Below, piece by piece: positions 9,066-17,143 of a DNA stretch of 64,000 bases; the stretch's first letter is position 1; each line of letters opens with the position of its first letter. The position numbers and the translations under genes are program-made. The notes below the pieces were generated by a model, which saw only the letters and a list, made by a program, of their open reading frames with translations, did not search any database and had not been told where the DNA came from. Source of the stretch: an uncultured Prevotella sp. (lineage in GTDB: Bacteria; Bacteroidota; Bacteroidia; Bacteroidales; Bacteroidaceae); contig CAMKRS010000007.1 in the NCBI GenBank assembly GCA_946415245.1, forward strand, positions 22,286-86,285, read 5' to 3'.

Positions 9066-10628
9066 TCATTCCAGGCGCTGGGGATAGTTGCGGACAGCTG
9101 AAACACTTACGTTTAATAAATCTGCAATATCGTTGTAGGTATAGCCCATTTCTTGCAGGATCAGGAAACAGGTCAGACGCAGACTCAAGCGATGATAAGG
9201 CAATACCAGACGGACGTATTGCTCATGATTAGTGTATGCATAGTAGTCTACGAACTCCTGTTCTTTTTCCTTGTTGAAAGATGTCGGCTTTTCCTTCTTG
9301 GCAATGAGTTCATACAATTCCTTTCCACGTCCTATCTTGTCTGCCGATGCCTGTTTGATTTTTTCTATATTAGCCTTCAGCAATGCAATCTCATTGTCCC
9401 TGTCCTTGCCGGAATTCTCCAGTTGGGCAAGCCTCTGTTCTTTAGCTTTGATGTCCTCGACAAAATCGCTGATGGCACTCTCAAACCGTTTGGCCCGTCT
9501 TTGATAGTAGATGATGGCCAACAAAGCGACAATCAGCCCAATGAGAGCCACACCAATAATGACCATGTTCTTGTTCTCTTGCTCTGCCAAAGCTTTCTCG
9601 GTAATTGCTTTGTCGTAGCGATGCTGAATTTCAGCTAATTGCGTGGTGCGTAGCTCTTCATGATAAAAGGTCTGTACACTGTCAGCCTTAGCCAGCATCT
9701 GGGCTACTTTGAAATAGTTCCGCCGCTCGTTATAAAGCCGAGCCAGATACTTATAGGCATTGATTGTATGTCGGGCATCTCCCATAGTGACAACCTTCTC
9801 CCAACTCTGACGGGCCTGAAGGGTGTCACCTTCCAGATGGAATAATTTACCCAATGTAATATACTGACTGGCATGAGGTTTAATTTGGATTGCTTTTTCA
9901 ATCCATGGTCTTGCTTCAGAGTATTTTCCTTCAGAATACAATGTATTGGCATAATTGGTATAGATATATACCTTATCACTATCGTTGCATTGTTCGGCGT
10001 GATTCATACATAACTGCATATAATCAAGTGCTTGTTTTGAATCGCCAAGATTTCTGCTAACTAGAGCCATTTTTTCATAAGCCAATGCAAGCCTTATAGG
10101 TTGATTTAATTTCAATGAGCTTTCTAAAAGAAGATTAGCATAATATTGAAATAGTTGGTAATTTTGTACATTATGGTTTATTGTCGCCAAAAACTCATAT
10201 ATTTTGCATCTGAGCAATTCATCATCAGAGTTTTGAGCTAATTCCTCTGCTTGTTTGACATAAAAAGTAGCCTTGTCCATATCTCTCAAATGAAAATACA
10301 ATCCACCTTTATATAAATTAGCGGCAGCCAATCGGTTGACATTATTACCTTTACTATAATAGTCAATACTATAGTTAATCAACGAGTCATTTTCAAAAGG
10401 CTTATATAACTTATACGTTGCTTCAGTCATAAGCAGGTTGTACAAAGCCCGCTCTTCACCCTCATTTACAAGTGACGCAGGTATCTCGTTTAACAATATC
10501 CAAGCACTATCTGGATTGTCTTCAATCACCGCCTCAGCAATTTCAAGTTGATGCTGATAGCTTGAAAGCCGTGAACACCCCAAAAGAATCATCACAGAAA
10601 GAAAAAAGACATGGTTTCTTTTCATCAT
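9066..10628 (-). CDS. TPR lipoprotein with membrane segment and C-terminal HTH
   Basis: 520 residues from the ATG at 10628; a longer frame to 10733 exists but the promoter at 10647-10678 lies inside it, which fixes the shorter start. The N-terminus has a lipoprotein-like signal (VMILLGCS). TPR-type helices fill about residues 25-340, a transmembrane segment (MVIIGVALIGLIVALLAIIYY region) sits near 360, then a coiled coil, and the last 50 residues look like a LuxR-type helix-turn-helix (EMGYTYNDIADLLNVSVSAV). Similar Bacteroidales proteins are taken as membrane-bound regulators. Target unknown. The 5' half is AT-rich compared with the 3' half. Confidence 0.75.
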   Translation of the reverse strand: MMKRNHVFFLSVMILLGCSRLSSYQHQLEIAEAVIEDNPDSAWILLNEIPASLVNEGEERALYNLLMTEATYKLYKPFENDSLINYSIDYYSKGNNVNRLAAANLYKGGLYFHLRDMDKATFYVKQAEELAQNSDDELLRCKIYEFLATINHNVQNYQLFQYYANLLLESSLKLNQPIRLALAYEKMALVSRNLGDSKQALDYMQLCMNHAEQCNDSDKVYIYTNYANTLYSEGKYSEARPWIEKAIQIKPHASQYITLGKLFHLEGDTLQARQSWEKVVTMGDARHTINAYKYLARLYNERRNYFKVAQMLAKADSVQTFYHEELRTTQLAEIQHRYDKAITEKALAEQENKNMVIIGVALIGLIVALLAIIYYQRRAKRFESAISDFVEDIKAKEQRLAQLENSGKDRDNEIALLKANIEKIKQASADKIGRGKELYELIAKKEKPTSFNKEKEQEFVDYYAYTNHEQYVRLVLPYHRLSLRLTCFLILQEMGYTYNDIADLLNVSVSAVRNYPQRLE

Positions 10629-10646
10629 AGTTTTATTTGTTTTCTG

Positions 10647-10678
10647 CAAAATTACAACAATTGGATTGTTACTACAAA
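10647..10678 (-). promoter_or_regulatory. Promoter of the TPR-HTH gene
   Basis: On the minus strand TTTG (10678-10675), 20 bases, TAATTTTG (10654-10647). The match is full and it decides the start codon at 10628. Confidence 0.75.
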
Positions 10679-10838
10679 TAATCTCCTTATTTTTATCATT
10701 CTTTAGGAAACAAAGACGCTCTTCGTGTCCCATTTTTATGTTACAAACATTCCTTTTATTGTTTGTTAGTTATTGAATATCAGTCAATTAGACAATGAAA
10801 TGCCAATGGGACGCGCCCTGAAAAATTATAGCAAAATA

Positions 10839-10870
10839 TTTGGAAGATATTGGTTCTTTTTATAACTTCG
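10839..10870 (+). promoter_or_regulatory. Promoter of the protease island
   Basis: TTTG at 10839-10842, 20 bases, TAACTTCG at 10863-10870 (one mismatch to TAnnTTTG). It lies 30 bases before the DUF3244-like gene. Confidence 0.65.
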
Positions 10871-10899
10871 CACCAAGAATCAATTAAAATGATACGATT

Positions 10900-11289
10900 A
10901 TGAAGAAGTTTTTTGTTTTATCTTTGCTGTTTATTTTTGCATCATCAGCCCATGCATATCAAAATAATGTGTTAAGAGGTGACACTATTGATATTATTAT
11001 CATTGATCCAGATGATCCAGAACTCAAGCCACATCTCGCTCCTATCCATCAGGATGTTTATGGCATTGTAAGTCAGACTACGCAGTCTATTTCTATCTCT
11101 ATTACTTCAGACATTATTATTGATCGCGTTCGTATTTACAGAAATGGTCTGTTGGCAGTTTCTGATGATACCCCCACTCCTATTGATGACACCTTATATT
11201 ATAATTTGTCTTCTTTAGGGAGTGGCTCCTATTTTATTCTGCTTGAGGCAGATGATGGAGCTATATACCAAGGATTTTTTACGTTATAG
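10900..11289 (+). CDS. Small secreted DUF3244-like protein
   Basis: 129 residues with a clear Sec signal peptide (FFVLSLLFIFASSAHA). The mature part is rich in beta-branched residues and ends GSGSYFILLEADDGAIYQGFFTL, which resembles the short Ig-like DUF3244 proteins of Bacteroidales. It is followed by a C10 peptidase. Small secreted proteins next to C10 peptidases can be inhibitors (known for the Spi and Bfi types), but that role is only inferred here. AT-rich. Confidence 0.65.
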   Translation: MKKFFVLSLLFIFASSAHAYQNNVLRGDTIDIIIIDPDDPELKPHLAPIHQDVYGIVSQTTQSISISITSDIIIDRVRIYRNGLLAVSDDTPTPIDDTLYYNLSSLGSGSYFILLEADDGAIYQGFFTL

Positions 11290-11496
11290 GAATCCCTAAT
11301 CCTTTTTTATATGTAGAATCGTTTAAATTATAAAATGTATGAAAAAGATTATTTTAGTATTATAGTTCTGTCTTCTACTCTCTCTAGAGATTACAGAATT
11401 GAGATCATCAGTGGCAACTATTGCTTTTGGAGTTTTATATATTTGTGATTTTTGAGTGTACATACATTTAAATTTAAAATTCAGTTATGAGATTAC
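11290..11496 (+). other. Intergenic stretch with a possible decayed small gene
   Basis: About 200 AT-rich bases. An ATG at 11339 opens a signal-peptide-like start (MKKIILVL) that hits TAG after eight codons and then reads on as an open frame (LLLSLEITEL...) to 11455. This may be a dead paralogue of the preceding small secreted gene. No promoter or terminator is obvious. Confidence 0.3.
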
Positions 11497-12675
11497 TTGA
11501 TAAATTTTTTTTTCACGTCATTCATTTTTGTTTTATATAGTTGTTCTGATTTTGATGGGACGAACAACAATATATTCCCCAATTATGCAAAGACTAGTAT
11601 TTCACCAGAAGAAGCTGTACAATTTGCCATTGATATGGCGGATAAAATGGCAGACAACACTCGAGGGAATGACAGACAAAGAGAGGTTGGAGAGGTATAT
11701 GTTTGGGAGACAAAAGACATATGCAAATTTGAAAATATGACAAGAGCCGCAAGTAAATTAGAAATCTTGCCAGACACTCTTTTGTATATTGTTAATTTCA
11801 AAGATGCCAATGGCTATGTGCTAGTTTCTGCCGACAAAAGATTGGGAGATGTAGTAGGCATTATAGATAAAGGTAGCCTAAAACCTTCAGGCGAGATAGA
11901 TAATCCTGGATTGAATTTGTATTTGAACGAACTTTGCCTCTACTATGCTGAACAGCTTAACAACTCGTCTAGAACTACTACTAGAAGTTCTTATTATACA
12001 GATTGGGAGATTGTAGAACGAAAAGGACCACTTACATGGACAGAATGGCATCAACATGCCCCATACAACAATAATTGCCCCATTATAAATGGATCCCATG
12101 CTCTTGCCGGTTGTGTTGCCATTGCTGTTGGCCAGATTATGGCATATCATCACGCACCAACAACAGACGGTGGTTATACCTATTTATGGAATGAAATGGG
12201 TAATCCTTACGAAACGCCTCAGACTACAGCAGCAGAAGTTTCTGTCGCAAAACTTATAGCAAGAATAGGCAATATTATAGGAATGAACTATGGTTTGAAT
12301 TCTTCAGGAGCAAGCCCAACAAGTGCTATTAGTGCTTTTGAAGAAATGGGATACCATTATGAGTTGTATTTGAATGGTTATTCAATCGATGCATGCTGGG
12401 CAGAGGTTGATAATAATCGCCCATTCTATATTCGTGGGGGAGTCTTCCCGAACGTAGGAGGTCACGCATGGGTTATAGATGGATACATGATAGAAGAAAG
12501 GGTTAACATTGACGACCCCAGTGATATTCAGTACAGAGATTATGTACGCTGCAACTGGGGTTGGGGAGGCTCTGACAACGGTTTTTATATAACAGCTCCG
12601 TTGGCTGCACCAAATTACTCCTATGACAACCATATTATTACAAATATATATCCTATAAACTACAATGTAAATTAA
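11497..12675 (+). CDS. C10-family cysteine peptidase (streptopain/interpain-like), possible frameshifted N-terminus
   Basis: Secreted papain-fold peptidase. As written, the frame can only start at TTG 11497 (392 residues). The ATG at 11487 is in another frame, but dropping one T from the T9 tract (11505-11513) joins it and gives MRLLDKFFFTSFIFVLYSC, a good lipoprotein signal peptide. A Spi-like propeptide (SPEEAVQFAIDMADKM, GYVLVSADKR) precedes the catalytic domain. Catalytic Cys206 lies in LAGCVAIAVGQIMAYHHAP and His323 in GGHAWVIDGY; RCNWGWGGSDNGF is the late Asn/Trp motif. Followed after 9 bases by a lipoprotein gene. Markedly AT-rich, which suggests acquisition. Confidence 0.88.
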   Translation: MINFFFTSFIFVLYSCSDFDGTNNNIFPNYAKTSISPEEAVQFAIDMADKMADNTRGNDRQREVGEVYVWETKDICKFENMTRAASKLEILPDTLLYIVNFKDANGYVLVSADKRLGDVVGIIDKGSLKPSGEIDNPGLNLYLNELCLYYAEQLNNSSRTTTRSSYYTDWEIVERKGPLTWTEWHQHAPYNNNCPIINGSHALAGCVAIAVGQIMAYHHAPTTDGGYTYLWNEMGNPYETPQTTAAEVSVAKLIARIGNIIGMNYGLNSSGASPTSAISAFEEMGYHYELYLNGYSIDACWAEVDNNRPFYIRGGVFPNVGGHAWVIDGYMIEERVNIDDPSDIQYRDYVRCNWGWGGSDNGFYITAPLAAPNYSYDNHIITNIYPINYNVN

Positions 12676-12684
12676 AGTAAGAGT

Positions 12685-13326
12685 ATGAAGGTATTTAATG
12701 TTATTTTGTACATTATGGTATGTGTCATGTGTTCTTGTTCGCACAATGACGATGATCATGTTACAAACGAAGTCAATGAGACACCGGTAATTAGTGAGTA
12801 TATCTTACCTGATACTGATTTTTCCATTTCTTCAAAAGAATTCCTCAGCCTTTTCTCAGAGAAAGGCTGGAAATTAGTCCGAGTAGAAAACGTCATGAAG
12901 GAGGGGACGATTTTAGACCATGTAACTATTGATGGCGTGGATTATGATTTGTTGGAAATAGGAGTTGACGGAATGTCTTTGCCTAACTTTTCTGTTACAG
13001 ATAATTCTGGAATTAAGGAATATGTCTATGTTGACTATGTTCCATCTGCATGGGAGAATGGTCTCTGTTATGATTTGGGTAATTTCACATATGATGAGCG
13101 CAATAATCTTTTGACCATTCAAATGAATTCTTTCAAGGAAAGCTGGCTAAACGGAAAGCACAGGATATTGCTGCTTAATGATGATGAATTTGTTCTTTCT
13201 GGCAATGTGTTCCTTTCAAAGAGTATTGGGAAAGACGCCCAATATAGCATAATGAAATATAGATGTATGACCGAAGAAGAACAGTCTTACTTTGATGAGA
13301 ACTTTAAAAAGAAGATAGCAAATTAG
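12685..13326 (+). CDS. Hypothetical lipoprotein in the C10 peptidase island
   Basis: 213 residues. The N-terminus (FNVILYIMVCVMCSCS) is a lipoprotein signal with Cys near residue 17. The mature part is acidic (DDD after the anchor, DFSISSKEFLSLFSEKGW) and has no family I recognise. It sits 9 bases after a C10 peptidase and before a second one, so it is likely co-transcribed with the first. Surface inhibitor, chaperone or substrate-binding partner are all possible; none is shown by sequence. Confidence 0.65.
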   Translation: MKVFNVILYIMVCVMCSCSHNDDDHVTNEVNETPVISEYILPDTDFSISSKEFLSLFSEKGWKLVRVENVMKEGTILDHVTIDGVDYDLLEIGVDGMSLPNFSVTDNSGIKEYVYVDYVPSAWENGLCYDLGNFTYDERNNLLTIQMNSFKESWLNGKHRILLLNDDEFVLSGNVFLSKSIGKDAQYSIMKYRCMTEEEQSYFDENFKKKIAN

Positions 13327-13344
13327 CAATCAAACAGAATCTGT

Positions 13345-13400
13345 GAATTACGGAGACTGACTCTCGCATTGCGGAGATCTGGTGCCAGTCCCCGTGATTC
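13345..13400. repeat. Imperfect hairpin before the second C10 peptidase
   Basis: GAATTACGG (13345-13353) pairs with CCGTGATTC (13392-13400) with one G-U pair, then GACTG pairs with CAGTC further in. The hairpin ends 20 bases before the start codon. It looks like a REP-type palindrome or the terminator-like end of the preceding transcript, but has no T run. Confidence 0.5.
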
Positions 13401-13420
13401 CGAATTAAACAATCACAATT

Positions 13421-14710
13421 ATGAAAACAAAACTTTTATCTATTTTCGCATTAGCCATCATGATGGCTTCATGCTCAAATCAGGAACTGATAGATTCTGA
13501 TTTCCAACACCCTGCTCCACAGCAGACAAGTAGTATCCGCAGCTATGAGGAAGCCCTGCAGATAGCTCAGGCTTCCATTCAGATGGTTGACGGCCAGGCT
13601 CAGACCCGAGCCGTCTCTCCTCGAAAGATAGCCCTCAGCGATACAAAGGTTTGTAAACTCGATGCCAAGACACGCACATCGTCAGATATGAACGACACGC
13701 TGATGTATGTGTTTAATTTTGAGGACAATCAGGGCTTTGTGATTATTTCGGCTTGTAAGAACGCAGAGGCTCTCATTGCCGTGACAGAGAAAGGACATTA
13801 TGATCCTGCGGTCAGGTCTGATAATGAAAACTTCAATTTCTATATGGATATGGCAAAGAAACATATAGCCTCAATGCCAAGATTTGATCCGGGTCTCATA
13901 CCCGATGATCCAATATATGAAATTGTTGATACAACATTCTATTTATATGGTACGCATACAGTGACACCTTATGTCACAGTTAATTGGGGGACATATAATC
14001 CTGAGGGAGAATTATGTCCTAACGGTGACTGTGGTTGTGCAAATACAGCAATTGCCCAAATAATGTCGTATTATGAGTATCCAACCTCAATAGAAATAAA
14101 CTATGTATATAATCCATTTATTCAATACCTGAATTGGACAGGAATGAAAGCTCATGTGAAGCATCCTCAACAGTTTAATTGCTTGGAGTATAATGATCAT
14201 ATAGCCATTTCAAGGCTGTGCCGTCAATTGGGTGAGGTTACTGATAGTTATTATGACCCTTACGGCCCAATAAGTACATATGCCAATAATGTTCCTGACT
14301 GTATGAGTTATTATGGTTATAATACATCTGGTTGGTTGAGTTATAGCTCGGAAATTGCTCATGTTTATGATAGTTTAACTGTCGGGAAATTGTACTTGAT
14401 AGAAGGTGGTATATCGAATGTTGAAGGTCATTGTTGGGTACTGGATGGATTTCAGAATATCTACTATCAACATGTGCTGGCAAGAAAGCCCGTGGGTGGT
14501 TTTGTATGGGAAATCTTGGAATTATATGATTCCGGAACGCTTGATCTCTATCATTTCAACTGGGGATGGGATGGTGACTGTAATGGATATTTCAGCACTA
14601 ATGTCTTTGATACGACTGAAGGAACTTTCTATGATTCGGGATCTCAGATTCATAATATCAGTTATCCTATTTCAGTTCGATTACAATGTGTCTATCCTGC
14701 TTCAGAATAA
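13421..14710 (+). CDS. C10-family cysteine peptidase, lipoprotein type
   Basis: 429 residues with a lipoprotein signal (IFALAIMMASCS). A Spi-like propeptide spans about 40-150 (RSYEEALQIAQASIQ, QGFVIISACKN). The catalytic Cys206 lies in GDCGCANTAIAQIMSYYEYP and His337 in VEGHCWVLDGF; HFNWGWDGDCNGYF carries the conserved Trp. The architecture equals the upstream C10 gene, but identity is low, so this is a diverged pair rather than a recent duplication. Streptopain-like enzymes degrade host proteins; here the enzyme would be tethered to the surface. Confidence 0.88.
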   Translation: MKTKLLSIFALAIMMASCSNQELIDSDFQHPAPQQTSSIRSYEEALQIAQASIQMVDGQAQTRAVSPRKIALSDTKVCKLDAKTRTSSDMNDTLMYVFNFEDNQGFVIISACKNAEALIAVTEKGHYDPAVRSDNENFNFYMDMAKKHIASMPRFDPGLIPDDPIYEIVDTTFYLYGTHTVTPYVTVNWGTYNPEGELCPNGDCGCANTAIAQIMSYYEYPTSIEINYVYNPFIQYLNWTGMKAHVKHPQQFNCLEYNDHIAISRLCRQLGEVTDSYYDPYGPISTYANNVPDCMSYYGYNTSGWLSYSSEIAHVYDSLTVGKLYLIEGGISNVEGHCWVLDGFQNIYYQHVLARKPVGGFVWEILELYDSGTLDLYHFNWGWDGDCNGYFSTNVFDTTEGTFYDSGSQIHNISYPISVRLQCVYPASE

Positions 14711-14751
14711 GTTTAAAATACTTTAAGAAAAAGATTATAATTTAATTTGAT

Positions 14752-14787
14752 TTTGTACTATTGTTAATAATTTTCTTACTATCTTTG
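14752..14787 (+). promoter_or_regulatory. Promoter of the serpin gene
   Basis: TATCTTTG at 14780-14787 is a good -7 element, 30 bases before the ATG. The nearest upstream TTTG (14752-14755) is 24 bases away, longer than usual, so the -33 assignment is weak. Confidence 0.55.
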
Positions 14788-14816
14788 CAACGGATTACAT
14801 TTAAAATTAAAGAATT

Positions 14817-16196
14817 ATGAAGAATTATTTAATATTTGCAATGTCACTCATTATGTCAGCAGGAATGATGACAGGCTGCAGCAGTGATGAGGAAGTCGTA
14901 AAAGAGTCAGAAGTTGTACGTCCTGATGATAACAAGACCGCACAGGACGAAGGGAAGAATAATGACAATCCCAATGGAGATACGACAGACCCGAATACTG
15001 GCAGTGTCGTTGTGCGCTCTATCAGTCTGACGGACAGCCAAAAGGAGGCCGTCATCAGAAACAATGATTTTACCTTCGACTTCTACCGTGCTTTAAGTAA
15101 GACAGAGGGACTGAAAGGCAAGAGCAATGTGGTATCGCCGCTGAGCCTTACCTATGTGCTTGGCATGCTCAACGCAGGTGCAACCGGACAGACGAGCTGT
15201 GAAATACTGAAGCTGCTGGGATATGGAAATAACGACAGCCAGGCGCTCAACGATCTGTGTAAGGAACTGATTGACAATGCTCCGATCGTGGACGAGTCTG
15301 TAAAACTGCGATTGGCAGACCTTGTCGCAACAGCCTCAAACCAGTCTATTACACTGGCCGACGATTATAGCAAGACTGTCAAGGACTACTATGACGGTGA
15401 GGCTGTATCGCTCGACTTCACCTCACAGTCTGCTGTGGACTTTATCAACGGTTGGTGCAGTGAAAAGACTGAGGGAATGATTCCTTCCATCGTCAGCAAG
15501 GATAATCTCGTCGCTTCTCTGCTGGTTCTGCTTAATACCGTCTATTTCAATGCACCCTGGACTCATCCGTTCGATAAGGCAGAGACAAAGGACATGGAGT
15601 TTACCCGTGAGGACGGGGTGAAGGTGACTCTTCCGATGATGCATCGTGAGGACGCTGTATACTTGGGATCTGAAAATGCATGCCAGGTTCTTGGCTTGAG
15701 CTATGGTGAGGGTCAGAGATGGACGATGTATATCCTGCTGCCTTACGAAGGCAAGACCGTTGATGATGTCCTGGCAGGTCTCTCGGCCAAAAGACTGGAA
15801 AGATTTGCAGAATCTACATCGAAATTTGTAGAAAACGGAAAATCTACCGCTGTTGATGTTCTTTTGCCACGATTCAAATCTGAGAGCAGCAATCTGTTGA
15901 ATGAAATGATTGCCGGCATGGGTGCTCCGTCGATGTTCAAGCCGATGAACGAGTTCACAGGTATGAGTCCACAGGCAAAAGACCTCTTTGTGGGTCTTAT
16001 CAAGCAGAATGCCGCCATTGAGGTGAGCGAGGCCGGTACTGAGGCTGCTGCAGCTACAATAGTTACGATGCTTACGTCTGATGGCATACATACAGGTTCC
16101 GTTCCAACATTCCATGCTGATCATCCATTTGTCTATCTGATTCAGGAGGCCAGCAGCGGTGCTGTGTTCTTCATCGGCACCTATCAAGGGAAATAG
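14817..16196 (+). CDS. Serpin-family protease inhibitor lipoprotein
   Basis: 459 residues. Lipoprotein signal SAGMMTGCSS, an Asn/Asp-rich linker (about 25-60), then a full serpin fold: NVVSPLSLTYVLGMLNAGA (helix B), VLLNTVYFNAPWTHPF, and the C-terminal HPFVYLIQEASSGAVFFIG. The reactive loop has a canonical inhibitory hinge, EAGTEAAAATIVTML, so it should be a working inhibitor; the P1 residue is probably in LTSD. Serpins inhibit serine proteases and some papain-like cysteine proteases. Its place right after two C10 peptidases suggests protection of the cell from its own enzymes or blocking of host proteases. Confidence 0.92.
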   Translation: MKNYLIFAMSLIMSAGMMTGCSSDEEVVKESEVVRPDDNKTAQDEGKNNDNPNGDTTDPNTGSVVVRSISLTDSQKEAVIRNNDFTFDFYRALSKTEGLKGKSNVVSPLSLTYVLGMLNAGATGQTSCEILKLLGYGNNDSQALNDLCKELIDNAPIVDESVKLRLADLVATASNQSITLADDYSKTVKDYYDGEAVSLDFTSQSAVDFINGWCSEKTEGMIPSIVSKDNLVASLLVLLNTVYFNAPWTHPFDKAETKDMEFTREDGVKVTLPMMHREDAVYLGSENACQVLGLSYGEGQRWTMYILLPYEGKTVDDVLAGLSAKRLERFAESTSKFVENGKSTAVDVLLPRFKSESSNLLNEMIAGMGAPSMFKPMNEFTGMSPQAKDLFVGLIKQNAAIEVSEAGTEAAAATIVTMLTSDGIHTGSVPTFHADHPFVYLIQEASSGAVFFIGTYQGK

Positions 16197-16258
16197 GTTG
16201 TTATGCAATTGTTGTAGTAAAACAAAAAACGATGAGTCCATAGAAATATAGCTAAAAA

Positions 16259-16290
16259 TTTGGGTGTCTCAGAGAATTATAGTATCTTTG
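16259..16290 (+). promoter_or_regulatory. Promoter of the candidate structured RNA
   Basis: TTTG (16259-16262), 20 bases, TATCTTTG (16283-16290). The next ORF starts only at 16562, so this promoter drives a transcript with about 265 untranslated bases or a separate RNA. Confidence 0.7.
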
Positions 16291-16296
16291 CACTCA

Positions 16297-16504
16297 GAAG
16301 ATATAAGAGACTAAGACAGTTGTCGCTTTAATTCTCGCGAAATCCTACCGTGAACTATTCAAAAAAGCAGATGACTGCCAGTCCACACCTCTACGGAGGC
16401 GTGGGCTTTGGCGGTAATGCATTTTTGAATAGGGGTAGGTAGGAATAATCCCGTGAGAATGTGCAATACCTCAACCAAACCACCCACGCATTCCGTAGTT
16501 TTTT
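16297..16504 (+). ncRNA. Candidate structured small RNA (family not identified)
   Basis: The region has no ORF, a full promoter upstream and extensive complementarity. Helix A: 16334-16365 with 16422-16457 (CTCGCG/CGTGAG, CCTACC/GGTAGG, CTATTCAAAAA/TTTTTGAATAG). A local hairpin CCACaCCTC-TACG-GAGGcGTGG lies at 16383-16404. Helix B: 16391-16405 with 16483-16498, 14 pairs, directly followed by T6 (16499-16504), which resembles an intrinsic terminator. Helices A and B cross each other, so they form a pseudoknot or are alternatives. The size and long interrupted stem would fit a 6S-type RNA, but I cannot confirm the family. Confidence 0.5.
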
Positions 16505-16561
16505 CATGCCTTATGGCGTAAAACAATATTTTATCTTCAAACATAAGCGGAAACGTGAATT

Positions 16562-17041
16562 ATGAATTTCAACAATGACAACGAAGTCCTTGACTTCTTT
16601 TATCGTCTTCTTGACATGCTGCATCAGACGGACCTGCAAAACTTCGGCAGCCATATCCAATTAGTCTATGTCGCCCCTGGCGCACAACATGTAGACCATA
16701 TTCAAACACAGTATTTTGGGGAGAGACATTCCGCTGCATTGCACCCCGTCCCTCAAAAACAAAGTGAGTTGCCTGAAGCTCTCGCTACCCCCCAGGCCAT
16801 GTTGCTTTGGCAAAAGGCCCAACTGGCGGGCTACGTGGACGAGCACTACCAGCCTCTGCTCTCGCGGACGCAGGCGGCACTCCTGGCCGATGCGATGGCG
16901 GAGCGGCTGGGCATCAAGGAGAAGTGGAAGGTGTTTGAATCGTTCTGGCACAGGAAAAATATGTATAAAGACTATTATGATGCCCTCAATCAAAAGCAAT
17001 CATTGGTGTTCCAAGACAGTATGAAAGTCGTGTTAAGCTAA
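16562..17041 (+). CDS. Hypothetical protein upstream of vapE-like gene
   Basis: 159 residues, cytosolic, no signal or membrane segment. I do not recognise a domain. The C-terminal half is helical and charged (AALLADAMAERLGIKEKWKVFESFWHRKNMYKDYYDAL). Its position directly before a VapE-type gene suggests it belongs to the same small island. A strong palindrome (17060-17092) separates the two genes. Confidence 0.6.
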   Translation: MNFNNDNEVLDFFYRLLDMLHQTDLQNFGSHIQLVYVAPGAQHVDHIQTQYFGERHSAALHPVPQKQSELPEALATPQAMLLWQKAQLAGYVDEHYQPLLSRTQAALLADAMAERLGIKEKWKVFESFWHRKNMYKDYYDALNQKQSLVFQDSMKVVLS

Positions 17042-17059
17042 ATCTCCTAAAACAGGTTA

Positions 17060-17092
17060 TACCCCCCATATATCCCCGGTATATGGGGGGTA
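17060..17092. promoter_or_regulatory. 13-bp perfect palindrome before the vapE promoter (candidate operator)
   Basis: TACCCCCCATATA (17060-17072) and TATATGGGGGGTA (17080-17092) are exact inverted repeats with a 7-base loop. The dyad covers the -33 side of the promoter whose -7 box is at 17111. It has no following T run within three bases, so a repressor site is as likely as a terminator for the upstream gene. Confidence 0.6.
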
Positions 17093-17110
17093 AATGTTTT
17101 TTCTTTTTCG

Positions 17111-17118
17111 TATCTTTG
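17111..17118 (+). promoter_or_regulatory. -7 element of the vapE-like gene
   Basis: TATCTTTG 26 bases before the ATG. There is no good TTTG at the expected -33 distance, where the palindrome sits, so the promoter may need an activator or be repressed by one. Confidence 0.55.
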
Positions 17119-17143
17119 CCGCCGGGATATAATCTTTATCGTT

